The position numbers were made by a program, and so were the translations under genes. A stretch of DNA of 64,000 nt from Gemmatimonadaceae bacterium. Lineage in GTDB: Bacteria > Gemmatimonadota > Gemmatimonadetes > Gemmatimonadales > Gemmatimonadaceae. The notes beneath the pieces are model-generated. The model made no database searches. It saw nothing but the letters and a program-made list of their open reading frames with translations, and was not told the origin of the DNA. Location: positions 62,001-126,000 of the forward strand of contig DASYSS010000050.1 of assembly GCA_036003045.1 (NCBI GenBank). The letters are read 5' to 3'. Position 1 is the stretch's first letter. Every line of letters starts with the position of its first letter. Of the stretch, positions 25,326 to 32,640 are shown one piece after another.

Positions 25326-27920
25326 ATGCTGACACACCGACACTCGCTCGCCTCGCTCATTGCGTTCACCGCGCTGACGTTTGCGCGAACGACTCCGCCG
25401 GACCCCATGGGTCCCGGCGTCTCACGCGAGTTGGCGAGCCAACGCGCCGCGAATATCTCGGGTGTGCGCTACCGGATGGATCTGTCGGTCGTGTCGCGCG
25501 ATACCGCGCGCGGGACGATCACTGTCTCGTTCGCGGCGAACGCCTCGCGCGACGTCATTCTCGACTTCCGCGGCCCGCGCCTCGCCGACGTTCGGGTCAA
25601 TGGCAAGGACGCCCCGACGTCGTTCAATGGCGCCCACCTGCGAATTCCCGCCGGCGAAATTCACCCCGGCCAGAACGCGGTGACGGCGTCGTTCTCGGCG
25701 CTCATCGCGCCCGCCGGCGCGAGCATCATCCGCTTTCACGACGACCGCGACAACGCCGACTACCTCTACACCCTGTTCGTGCCGTCCGACGCGAACGCGT
25801 TGTTCCCCTGCTTCGACCAGCCCGATCTCAAGGCACGACTCACGCTGTCGTTGACCGTGCCGGCGACATGGCACGCGCTGGCAAACGGGATCACACAGAA
25901 GGTCGACACGACGAGCGCCGCGATCACGTATCACTTCCGAGAAACCGATCCGCTGCCGACGTACTTGTTTGCGTTCGCCGCCGGCCGGTGGCACGAGTTC
26001 ACCGGCGGCCCGCGCAACACGCACCTCTGGGTCCGCGCTTCGCGCGCGAAGGAGGTCGAGGTCGACTCGCTGCAAACTCAGGTCGCGTCGGCAATCGGAT
26101 CGCTGCAGAAGTACTTCGGCGTCCCGTATCCGTTTCAGCAATTTCAGTACATGCTCTCGCCCGCATTTCCGTTCGGCGGTATGGAGCATCCCGGCGTCAC
26201 GATGTTCAACGAGGAGTCGTTCATCTATCGCGAGCCGCCCACACTCAACCAGCGACTCGGCCGGCGCGCGACGATCTACCACGAGGTCGCGCACCACTGG
26301 TTCGGCGACGACGTGACGATGCGCTGGTTCGACGACCTCTGGCTCAAGGAAGGATTCGCGACCTACATGGCGGCGAAGATGCAGGACATCGAAGGACTCC
26401 CGAACCCTTGGATGTCTTTCTATCTCCGAAACAAGCCCGCCGCCTACGACGTCGATCAGACCGCCGGCACGACGCCGGTCTGGCAGCAACTCGCCAACCT
26501 CGACCAGGCCAAGAGCAACTACGGCGCGATCGTGTACAACAAGGCGCCCGGAATCCTGAAGCAGCTCAACTATCTCGTGGGCGATTCAGCCTTCCGGGCC
26601 GGGCTTCACGATTTCCTCATCACGCACGCCTACGCGAACGCGACGTGGCAGGATCTCCTCGCATCGATTGGCAAGGCGGCGCACCGTCCGCTCACCGAGT
26701 GGGGCCGCCAGTACATCCTGCGACCCGGACTGCCCGTAACCGAGCAAGTGCTCGAGACGGAGAACGGCACGGTCAGGCGTCTCGCGTTGATCCAGCATCC
26801 GGCGCAATCGCTCTCGGGGCGCGGTGTGTGGCCGATGCGAACGGAGGTCGTGCTCTGGTCCGCAGGCGCGCAGCCGACGTCGATCCCCGTTGAGGTCACG
26901 GCGGAAACGACGGTCGTCGCGGCGGCGAAGGGTCGCCGGGCTCCGGATTTCGTGTTCGCGAACGCGAACGATCAGGCTTACGGGCTCGTGATGCTGGACC
27001 CGCAGAGCTCTCGCTGGCTGTCGGCCCACATAGGCGAGGTGAGAGATCCGTTCCTCCGCGCGATGCTGTGGGGCGCACAGTGGGATCTCGTGCGCGACGC
27101 CCGCTTGGCCCCCGCCGAGTTCATCGCCTCCGCGACGCGGGAGCTTCCGAGTGAGGCAGACGAACAGATCGCGGCGGGCGTTCTCGGCCGGCTGAGCCGC
27201 GCGACGTCGGTGTATTTGTCCGACGCGCAACGCGGACGGATCGCACCGAGCGTCGAGGACATACTTCTCTCGGTCGCCTCGGACGCGAAGCGCACCTACG
27301 GCATTCGCAAGAACTTCCTCGACACGTACATCTCGGTCGCGACGTCAACGACCGCCCTCGCTCGACTCCGCTCCTGGTTGGACAGTACGGCGATCGCCGG
27401 GACGCCACTGCGTCAACCGACGCGATGGTCGATCGTGACTCATTTGGTGGAACGAGGAGCGATGGATGGAGACGCTCTGATCACCGCCGAGGCGCGGCGC
27501 GATACGACGGTCAACGGACAGCGCAGCGCCTTCGTCGCGGGGGCCGCGCGCCCGCAGGCTGCGGTGAAGACCGAATACTTCCGTCGCTTTTTCCACGACT
27601 CGACGCTCAACGAGGACTGGGTGACGGCGAGCCTTCGCGCGTTCAACGCGCCGGATCAATCGGTGACCACGCTCCCGTTCCTCGTCCCGGCGCTGGACTC
27701 CCTCGCGTGGATCCAGAAGAACCGCCGAATCTTCTTTCTTGGTTCGTGGCTCGGCGGATTCATCGGAGGGCAGCGGTCTCCGGAGGCGCTGAAGCGAATC
27801 GATGACTTCCTCGCGCAACACCGCGCACTGCCGACAGACCTGAGGCAGAAGATCCTGCAAACGAGGGACGACCTCGAGCGAACCGTGAAGATACGGACGA
27901 GATTCGCAGGCGCCGTTTAG
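25326..27920 (+). CDS. secreted M1-family aminopeptidase
   Basis: An 864-residue zinc aminopeptidase removing N-terminal residues from peptides. The first 21 residues look like a signal sequence (LASLIAFTALTFA). The N-terminal beta domain is followed by GGMEHPG (284-290, the M1 exopeptidase GxMEN equivalent) and HEVAHHW (319-325), with the third zinc ligand E342 in LKEGFAT, exactly 18 residues after the second His. The C-terminal half (about 500-864) is helical as in ERAP1_C domains. The long frame begins further upstream, but ATG 25326 is the first start that leaves the operators free. It diverges from blaI. Confidence 0.93.
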   Translation: MLTHRHSLASLIAFTALTFARTTPPDPMGPGVSRELASQRAANISGVRYRMDLSVVSRDTARGTITVSFAANASRDVILDFRGPRLADVRVNGKDAPTSFNGAHLRIPAGEIHPGQNAVTASFSALIAPAGASIIRFHDDRDNADYLYTLFVPSDANALFPCFDQPDLKARLTLSLTVPATWHALANGITQKVDTTSAAITYHFRETDPLPTYLFAFAAGRWHEFTGGPRNTHLWVRASRAKEVEVDSLQTQVASAIGSLQKYFGVPYPFQQFQYMLSPAFPFGGMEHPGVTMFNEESFIYREPPTLNQRLGRRATIYHEVAHHWFGDDVTMRWFDDLWLKEGFATYMAAKMQDIEGLPNPWMSFYLRNKPAAYDVDQTAGTTPVWQQLANLDQAKSNYGAIVYNKAPGILKQLNYLVGDSAFRAGLHDFLITHAYANATWQDLLASIGKAAHRPLTEWGRQYILRPGLPVTEQVLETENGTVRRLALIQHPAQSLSGRGVWPMRTEVVLWSAGAQPTSIPVEVTAETTVVAAAKGRRAPDFVFANANDQAYGLVMLDPQSSRWLSAHIGEVRDPFLRAMLWGAQWDLVRDARLAPAEFIASATRELPSEADEQIAAGVLGRLSRATSVYLSDAQRGRIAPSVEDILLSVASDAKRTYGIRKNFLDTYISVATSTTALARLRSWLDSTAIAGTPLRQPTRWSIVTHLVERGAMDGDALITAEARRDTTVNGQRSAFVAGAARPQAAVKTEYFRRFFHDSTLNEDWVTASLRAFNAPDQSVTTLPFLVPALDSLAWIQKNRRIFFLGSWLGGFIGGQRSPEALKRIDDFLAQHRALPTDLRQKILQTRDDLERTVKIRTRFAGAV

Positions 27921-27967
27921 AAAAGGCGCGGTGGATTAAAAGGGATCTCTGACAACTGAAGACTCCA

Positions 27968-28035
27968 GGCGTCAGCGCCAGCGCCAGCGCCAGGTAACTG
28001 CGCAGTTCCTGTCGCTGCCGGCCGTCGCTGACGCC
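27968..28035. repeat. intergenic inverted repeat between convergent genes
   Basis: GGCGTCAGCG (27968-27977) and CGCTGACGCC (28026-28035) are perfect inverted repeats. Between them are four copies of CGCCAG in tandem (from 27976) and the 12-bp palindrome AACTGCGCAGTT (27996-28007). It lies between the stops of the M1 peptidase and the ABC permease gene, so it may act as a bidirectional transcription end. Confidence 0.6.
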
Positions 28036-28064
28036 GACAGAGGTCGAGGCCACGGCGGTCTCGT

Positions 28065-29621
28065 TTAAGCCAAGCCGCCAGGCTTGAGGAAACGCTCGAG
28101 CAGAGCGAGTAGCCCATCGACGGCCAGCGCGAGGAGCGCCGCGGGTATGGCTCCGGAGAGGATCATTCGCGTGTCGGACAGGGCGAGACCGGCGACGATG
28201 GGTTCGCCGAGGCCGCCGGCGCCGATGAAGGCGGCGAGTGTCGCGGTTCCGACATTGACGACGGCGGCTGTGCGGATGCCGGCCATGATGATCGGCGCGG
28301 CGAGTGGTAGGCGAACGTCGCGGAGAATTTGTGCGTCGGTCATGCCGAGCGCGCGGGCCGACGCGACGGCGGCGGGATCGGCGTCGCGCACGCCGGTGAA
28401 CGTGTTCCGCATGATCGGGTAGAGCGAATAAAGCACGAGCGCGGCGAGCGCCGGCATGACACCGATGCCGAGGAGCGGAATCATGAAGGCGAGCAGCGCG
28501 ATGCCGGGCAGCGTTTGCAGCACGCCGACGCCGCGAATGACCGCTTCGGCCTTGCCGGCCACGCGTTCCAGAGCGAGACCTAGCGGCAGCGCGACGAGCA
28601 CCGCGACGAGCAACGACGCGGCGACGAGCTCGACGTGTCGCAGCGCGAGCCGCGCGATCGTCGCTCGTTGATCGACGAGATACGACATGAACGACCTTCG
28701 GCTCTCCGTCGCCGACGAGCTCGCCGAGTCGGCGACCGAGCCGACGAGTCCGAGCTGAGCGAGTGCATCGCGAGCGACGGTCGCCACGGGCTCGCCGGCG
28801 ACTTCGACGCGCTGGTTCAGGGTGCGCATCCGCGCGACGTCGAGCTGGCCGCCGAGCTCCTCGAGAGCGGCAATGGCCCGCGGATCGGTGGTTGCGAGAC
28901 GAGCCCCGACGAGCGGCGCGGCCTCGTACGGCGGAAAGAAATGACGGTCGTCGCGCAGCACGGTGAGGTCGTACCGCGCGATCAATCCGTCCGTCGAGTA
29001 CCCGTCGATGACATCGACTTGTCCCGCGGCGAGCGCCTGGTACTTGATCGCCGGCCCGAGCGGACGAACATCGCGGAAGTGCAGATCGTACGCGCGCTGC
29101 AGCCCGACGAGTCCATCGGCGCGGCCGATGAAGTCGGCGGTGAGCCCGGCGCGCAGCTGACCCGCGTGTCGCGCGAGATCGCTGAGCGACTCGAGATGGA
29201 GCGAGTCGGCGGTCGCTCGTCGCACCGAGATCGCGTACCCGTTCTCGAACCCGAGCGGGGCGAGCCAGCGAATTCCCCACCGTCGGCGGAACTCGGTGGA
29301 CACGCGGCGGTATGCGTCGCCGGTGCCGCCGCTCGGCGTCTCGTGCAGAATCGCGAGCAGGCCGGTGCCCGTGTACTCGGGATAGACGTCGATCGCGCCG
29401 GACTGGAGCGCGCTGAACGCGAGGTCGGTGGCACCCAAGCCCGGCCGACGATCGACGCGCAGTCCGCGCGACTCGAGCAGTTGGGCGAACATCTCGGCCA
29501 GCAAGTACGACTCACCGAACGGCTTCGACGCGACAATCACCGGTCGTGCGGAGGGAGAGGAGCCATTTTGCGCGCCGTGCGCAGCGAGAGCGATCGTCGC
29601 GGCGAGGAGGGACGCGATCAT
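28065..29621 (-). CDS. osmoprotectant-type ABC importer: substrate-binding domain fused to permease
   Basis: A 518-residue fusion. Residues about 1-300, after a signal sequence, form an OpuAC-like binding domain (IVASKPFGESYLLAEMFAQLL, DVYPEYTGTG, KYQALAAGQVDVIDGYSTDG) for quaternary amines such as betaine or choline. From about 310 an OpuBB/ProW-like permease follows with the BPD_transp_1 loop (ARALGMTDAQILRDVRLPLAAPIIMAGIRTA, split at RLPLA). The gene precedes the helix in binding-then-permease order, the reverse of the usual permease-then-binding fusion. The start overlaps the ATPase gene by 4 bases. Confidence 0.88.
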   Translation of the reverse strand: MIASLLAATIALAAHGAQNGSSPSARPVIVASKPFGESYLLAEMFAQLLESRGLRVDRRPGLGATDLAFSALQSGAIDVYPEYTGTGLLAILHETPSGGTGDAYRRVSTEFRRRWGIRWLAPLGFENGYAISVRRATADSLHLESLSDLARHAGQLRAGLTADFIGRADGLVGLQRAYDLHFRDVRPLGPAIKYQALAAGQVDVIDGYSTDGLIARYDLTVLRDDRHFFPPYEAAPLVGARLATTDPRAIAALEELGGQLDVARMRTLNQRVEVAGEPVATVARDALAQLGLVGSVADSASSSATESRRSFMSYLVDQRATIARLALRHVELVAASLLVAVLVALPLGLALERVAGKAEAVIRGVGVLQTLPGIALLAFMIPLLGIGVMPALAALVLYSLYPIMRNTFTGVRDADPAAVASARALGMTDAQILRDVRLPLAAPIIMAGIRTAAVVNVGTATLAAFIGAGGLGEPIVAGLALSDTRMILSGAIPAALLALAVDGLLALLERFLKPGGLA

Positions 29622-30373
29622 GCGCGTGCCGCGACCAGTTGCCCGTTCACGCGCGACCGCTGCAGCAAGAGGCGGACGTAGTCGCTCGCCGGTCGCGCGA
29701 CGAGCTCCGACGGCGCGGCTACCTGCTCGATGCGCCCTCCGCGCACGACGACGACCGTCGTGCCGAGGAGAATCGCCTCGTGGAGGTCGTGCGTGACGAA
29801 CACGGTGGTCACGCCGATGCGCTCCCGCAGCGCCGCGAATGCGTCCTGCAACTCGGTACGCGTGATCGCGTCCAGCGCGCCGAAGGGCTCGTCGAGGAGC
29901 AGCACCGTCGGCTCGGCGGCCAATGCCCGCGCGATCGCCACGCGCTGCCGTTGTCCGCCGGACAGCTCTCGAGGCCAGCGATCGGCGAAGCGCGCCGGAT
30001 CGAGTCCGACGAGCGCGAGCGCGTCGCGGGCGCGGCTCGCGACGTTCGCTTCACCGCGAAGTCGCAGCACCAGCTCGACGTTCCGCTGGACGCGCCAATG
30101 GGGAAGCAGGCCGCCGTCCTGCGGCACGTAGCCGATGCGTCTCCGAAGCACGATGGGGTCGATGCTAGAAGCATCGACCCCGTCTATATAAACGAGCCCG
30201 GAATCGGGCTCGACTAAGCGATTGAAACAGCGCAGCAGCGTCGTCTTGCCCGAACCGCTCTCCCCGACCAGCGCGACGGCCGCGCGCGGCGGAACGTCGA
30301 GCGACACGTCGACGAGAGCCGCCACCCCACCGAACGATTTACTCAGGTGCTCCGCGACGAGCGCGGAGGTCAC
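29618..30373 (-). CDS. ABC importer ATP-binding protein (OpuBA/ProV-like)
   Basis: The 251-residue nucleotide-binding subunit of the same importer. Walker A GESGSGKT (37-44), Q-loop YVPQDGG, signature LSGGQ (137-141) and Walker B VLLLDEP (157-163) with the H-loop in VTHD are intact. It lacks the C-terminal CBS domains that sense ionic strength in some ProV/OpuA proteins. It overlaps the fusion gene and, on its own 5' side, the lytic transglycosylase stop (ATGA), so the three are translationally linked. An internal hairpin at 30155-30181 encodes residues about 65-73. Confidence 0.92.
   Translation of the reverse strand: MTSALVAEHLSKSFGGVAALVDVSLDVPPRAAVALVGESGSGKTTLLRCFNRLVEPDSGLVYIDGVDASSIDPIVLRRRIGYVPQDGGLLPHWRVQRNVELVLRLRGEANVASRARDALALVGLDPARFADRWPRELSGGQRQRVAIARALAAEPTVLLLDEPFGALDAITRTELQDAFAALRERIGVTTVFVTHDLHEAILLGTTVVVVRGGRIEQVAAPSELVARPASDYVRLLLQRSRVNGQLVAARA
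30155..30181. repeat. perfect hairpin inside the ABC ATPase gene
   Basis: GGGGTCGATGCT (30155-30166) and AGCATCGACCCC (30170-30181) are perfect 12-bp arms around AGA. The codons read GVDASSID, a surface region between the Walker A helix and the Q-loop, where family members vary. An AT-rich run TCTATATAAA follows on the plus strand. Meaning is unknown. Confidence 0.6.
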
Positions 30374-31206
30374 TTCGTCTTCGCCGCCTGCTCGTCGGCG
30401 TCAGTGCGCGACGCCCACATGGGCTCGGCGACGCATTCCTTGAACGTCTGGCCGCCGCAGATCGTCTTGGCCGACTGGACGACGTGCTTTCGAACGACGT
30501 CGGGATACCTGTGGCAGTTGGGCGTGTTGCTGCCCGAGACACAGCCGTTGTACCGCAACAGCGCGTGTCGCCAGGCATCGTCGGCGTCGACGACGATCTT
30601 GCTGGTTTGCTCGGCGAGCCAGCCGAGGATCCAGATGCCGTACTTCAGGTTCGTCGAGTCGGCTCGGAGGTTCGTGCCGAACTTCCGTCCGAGCGTGGAC
30701 GTCCAGATCTTCGGCATGATCTGCATGAGGCCCACGGCGCCGACATTGGAGCGGGCGGTCGACTTGAACTCGTCGTTCTCGGTCATCATCACGCCGAGCA
30801 CGAGGGCCGGTGGAATCTTTCTCGTGTAGGCCTCGCGCACCGCGACGTCGGCGAGTGAACGCGCCCGCTCGGGGCCGACGCGGCCCGTGCGGACGAGATC
30901 CATCGCGAACGAGTCGCGGTCGTGGAAGAATTGCGGCGAGTTCAGCGCGACGTCGGTCGGGGACGTCGCCCAGGGGGTTCGGCCGTCGGACGAGTCGTCG
31001 GCCGCCATCGTATCGGAGGCTTTCGCGTTCGCGAGCAGCGCGCGCGCGACCAGCGTCTCGGCGCTCGAATCGATGTATCGATGCGCCGTGATCTGCCTGG
31101 CCAACGGCGCCGCCGTGGCCCCCATCGGAGGACTGAGCTCAATGCCGAGCGCGATGGACGCGACCAGTCCGGCAGCAAGCGCAATCTGCAGCCATATCTT
31201 TTTCAT
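30370..31206 (-). CDS. lytic transglycosylase, SLT family, membrane-anchored
   Basis: Cleaves peptidoglycan glycan strands to anhydromuropeptides. The start MKKIWLQIALAAGLVASIALG provides a signal or anchor; the upstream in-frame extension to 31413 has no such feature and no ribosome-binding site, so it was dropped. The SLT domain (about 125-250 of 278) contains the catalytic glutamate in MTENDEF (E143) and GAVGLMQIMP (156-165). A conserved N-x(2)-YG-like segment NLKYGIWIL follows. The stop overlaps the ABC ATPase start, an odd partnership that may reflect osmotic control of cell-wall remodelling. Confidence 0.88.
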   Translation of the reverse strand: MKKIWLQIALAAGLVASIALGIELSPPMGATAAPLARQITAHRYIDSSAETLVARALLANAKASDTMAADDSSDGRTPWATSPTDVALNSPQFFHDRDSFAMDLVRTGRVGPERARSLADVAVREAYTRKIPPALVLGVMMTENDEFKSTARSNVGAVGLMQIMPKIWTSTLGRKFGTNLRADSTNLKYGIWILGWLAEQTSKIVVDADDAWRHALLRYNGCVSGSNTPNCHRYPDVVRKHVVQSAKTICGGQTFKECVAEPMWASRTDADEQAAKTK

Positions 31207-31432
31207 CGGGCGGATACTTGGCCTCCGAAAGGAGAGGTCGAGGTGGGATACGCGCCGTGGGGGCGAATGCCCGCGCCACGCTACACGCACTTGGTAGTAC
31301 ACCCAGACCAGTCGAGGGTCCCGATTCGTACTACGGCCGCGACCGCTTTTCACAGCGTGTTCAGCACTGTCAGAATAGCGCGCGGAGCGGCCGAAGGCAA
31401 CTAATTTGCCCACGAAATAGCTCGACTCTCGG

Positions 31433-32212
31433 ATGCGACATACCCCCCACGTTCATCAGCGACCACGCGGATCGGGCGCGCACAGACGCCCTTCGCGCAG
31501 GGCGCGGTACACGACCCGGGCTCTGATTCTGCTCACGGCGATCGCCATCGTGGCGCTCGTCATCCGCGCCGATCGCACGAATCCGCGCGACGCGAACGCG
31601 ATCGCCGAACGCGAGCTGCGCATCAACACGCTGCAGCCCGGCGAGGAGGTGCATCGCGTGGTGCCGGTCTTCAAGCGTCCCGCGATTTCGTACTTCCGCG
31701 CGACGCGCGGCCTGCTCGCCCTCACGGACCGCCGGCTCGTCTACCTCGGCGTCGAACCGCGCGACATTCTCGCCGCGCCGGACCTTCCGCCGACCTTCGA
31801 GCAACGGGAATTTGCGCTCGACACCAGCGTCCACGTGTCGTCGGGGCGAACGTTGCTGGGCCTCGCGAAGGCCGTCGTGATCACGACGCCGAAGGAACAG
31901 ATCCGGCTCGGCGTGCCCTCCGCGTCGGCGGCGTCGGCGAACCTGCTCGTCGCCGCGATGGCGTCGAGACGCGACCGCGCGGTGGCGCTCGCCGCGCTGC
32001 GGGGCGGCGAGATGCGAGAGATCCAAAAGGCGCGTGAGGCGGCAGAGGCGAGGCGCCGCAAAGCGAAGTACTACACCGTTCGCCGCGGCGACGCGCTCGG
32101 CGGCATCGCCACGATGTGGAATACGACGACAAACCAGCTGCTCGCGTGGAATCATCTGACGGCGAGCCGAATCCGCGTCGGTCAGTCGCTGCTCGTCCGC
32201 CCCGCGTTTTGA
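31433..32212 (+). CDS. LysM-domain membrane protein
   Basis: A 259-residue protein diverging from the transglycosylase gene. A basic, histidine-rich N-terminus leads into one transmembrane helix (about 29-44, ALILLTAIAIVALVI). A mid domain of about 140 residues with no known family contains RATRGLLALTDRRLVYLG, which resembles a PH-like fold strand pattern. The C-terminus (about 213-259) is a LysM peptidoglycan-binding motif: YYTVRRGDALGGIA...NTTTNQLLAWNHL...IRVGQSLLV. It probably binds the cell wall next to the transglycosylase; catalytic activity is not evident. Confidence 0.8.
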   Translation: MRHTPHVHQRPRGSGAHRRPSRRARYTTRALILLTAIAIVALVIRADRTNPRDANAIAERELRINTLQPGEEVHRVVPVFKRPAISYFRATRGLLALTDRRLVYLGVEPRDILAAPDLPPTFEQREFALDTSVHVSSGRTLLGLAKAVVITTPKEQIRLGVPSASAASANLLVAAMASRRDRAVALAALRGGEMREIQKAREAAEARRRKAKYYTVRRGDALGGIATMWNTTTNQLLAWNHLTASRIRVGQSLLVRPAF

Positions 32213-32241
32213 TCGCGGCCCCGGGGCGCCGGGCGATGCCT

Positions 32242-32282
32242 TGACAGTCTAAGTATCGAACCCTATCGATACTCAGACTGTC
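32242..32282 (+). promoter_or_regulatory. promoter and large palindromic operator of the padR gene
   Basis: Arms GACAGTCTAAGTATCGA (32243-32259) and TCGATACTCAGACTGTC (32266-32282) match in inverted orientation at 16 of 17 positions. The left arm includes a perfect -35 TTGACA (32242-32247), and a -10-like TATCGA starts 16 bases later. A repressor bound here would block the promoter, consistent with autoregulation by the PadR protein encoded 14 bases downstream. Confidence 0.75.
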
Positions 32283-32295
32283 TAGGTAGAGGACG

Positions 32296-32637
32296 ATGCC
32301 GCCGACCGAGACGAAAGACCGATTGCACGGGACGCTCGACGCGCTCGTGCTCAAGACGCTGAGCTGGGGACCTCGCCACGGCTACGCCATCGCGCGTTGG
32401 CTCGAAGAGACCAGCCAGAAGGCGCTTCAAATCGAGGAGGGCTCGCTCTACCCCGCGCTCTACCGCATGGAGCGAAAGGGATGGATCGAGGCCGAGTGGG
32501 GAACGTCGGAGCTCGGACGGAAGGCGCGGTTCTACAAGCTCACGGCGCGCGGGCGGCGGCAGCTGCGGACGGAGGCGAGCGAGTGGACGGAGTTCGCCCG
32601 CGTCGTGTCGTCGGTCTTGAGCTCGTCGCAGGGCTGA
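32296..32637 (+). CDS. PadR-family transcriptional regulator
   Basis: A 113-residue winged-helix protein with the PadR pattern: GTLDALVLKTLSWGPRHGYAIA, then LQIEEGSLYPALYRMERKGWIEAEWG and the wing GRKARFYKLTARGRRQL. Members of this short class usually pair with multidrug or ADOP-type permeases and repress their own operon. It is 3 bases before the permease gene. Confidence 0.94.
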   Translation: MPPTETKDRLHGTLDALVLKTLSWGPRHGYAIARWLEETSQKALQIEEGSLYPALYRMERKGWIEAEWGTSELGRKARFYKLTARGRRQLRTEASEWTEFARVVSSVLSSSQG

Positions 32638-32640
32638 TCG

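Noticed and set aside
24617-26893. Plus-strand frame of 758 residues crossing M56, BlaI and M1 genes
   Set aside because: It runs antisense through two genes with clear motifs and in the wrong frame through the M1 peptidase; arginine-rich low-complexity translation.
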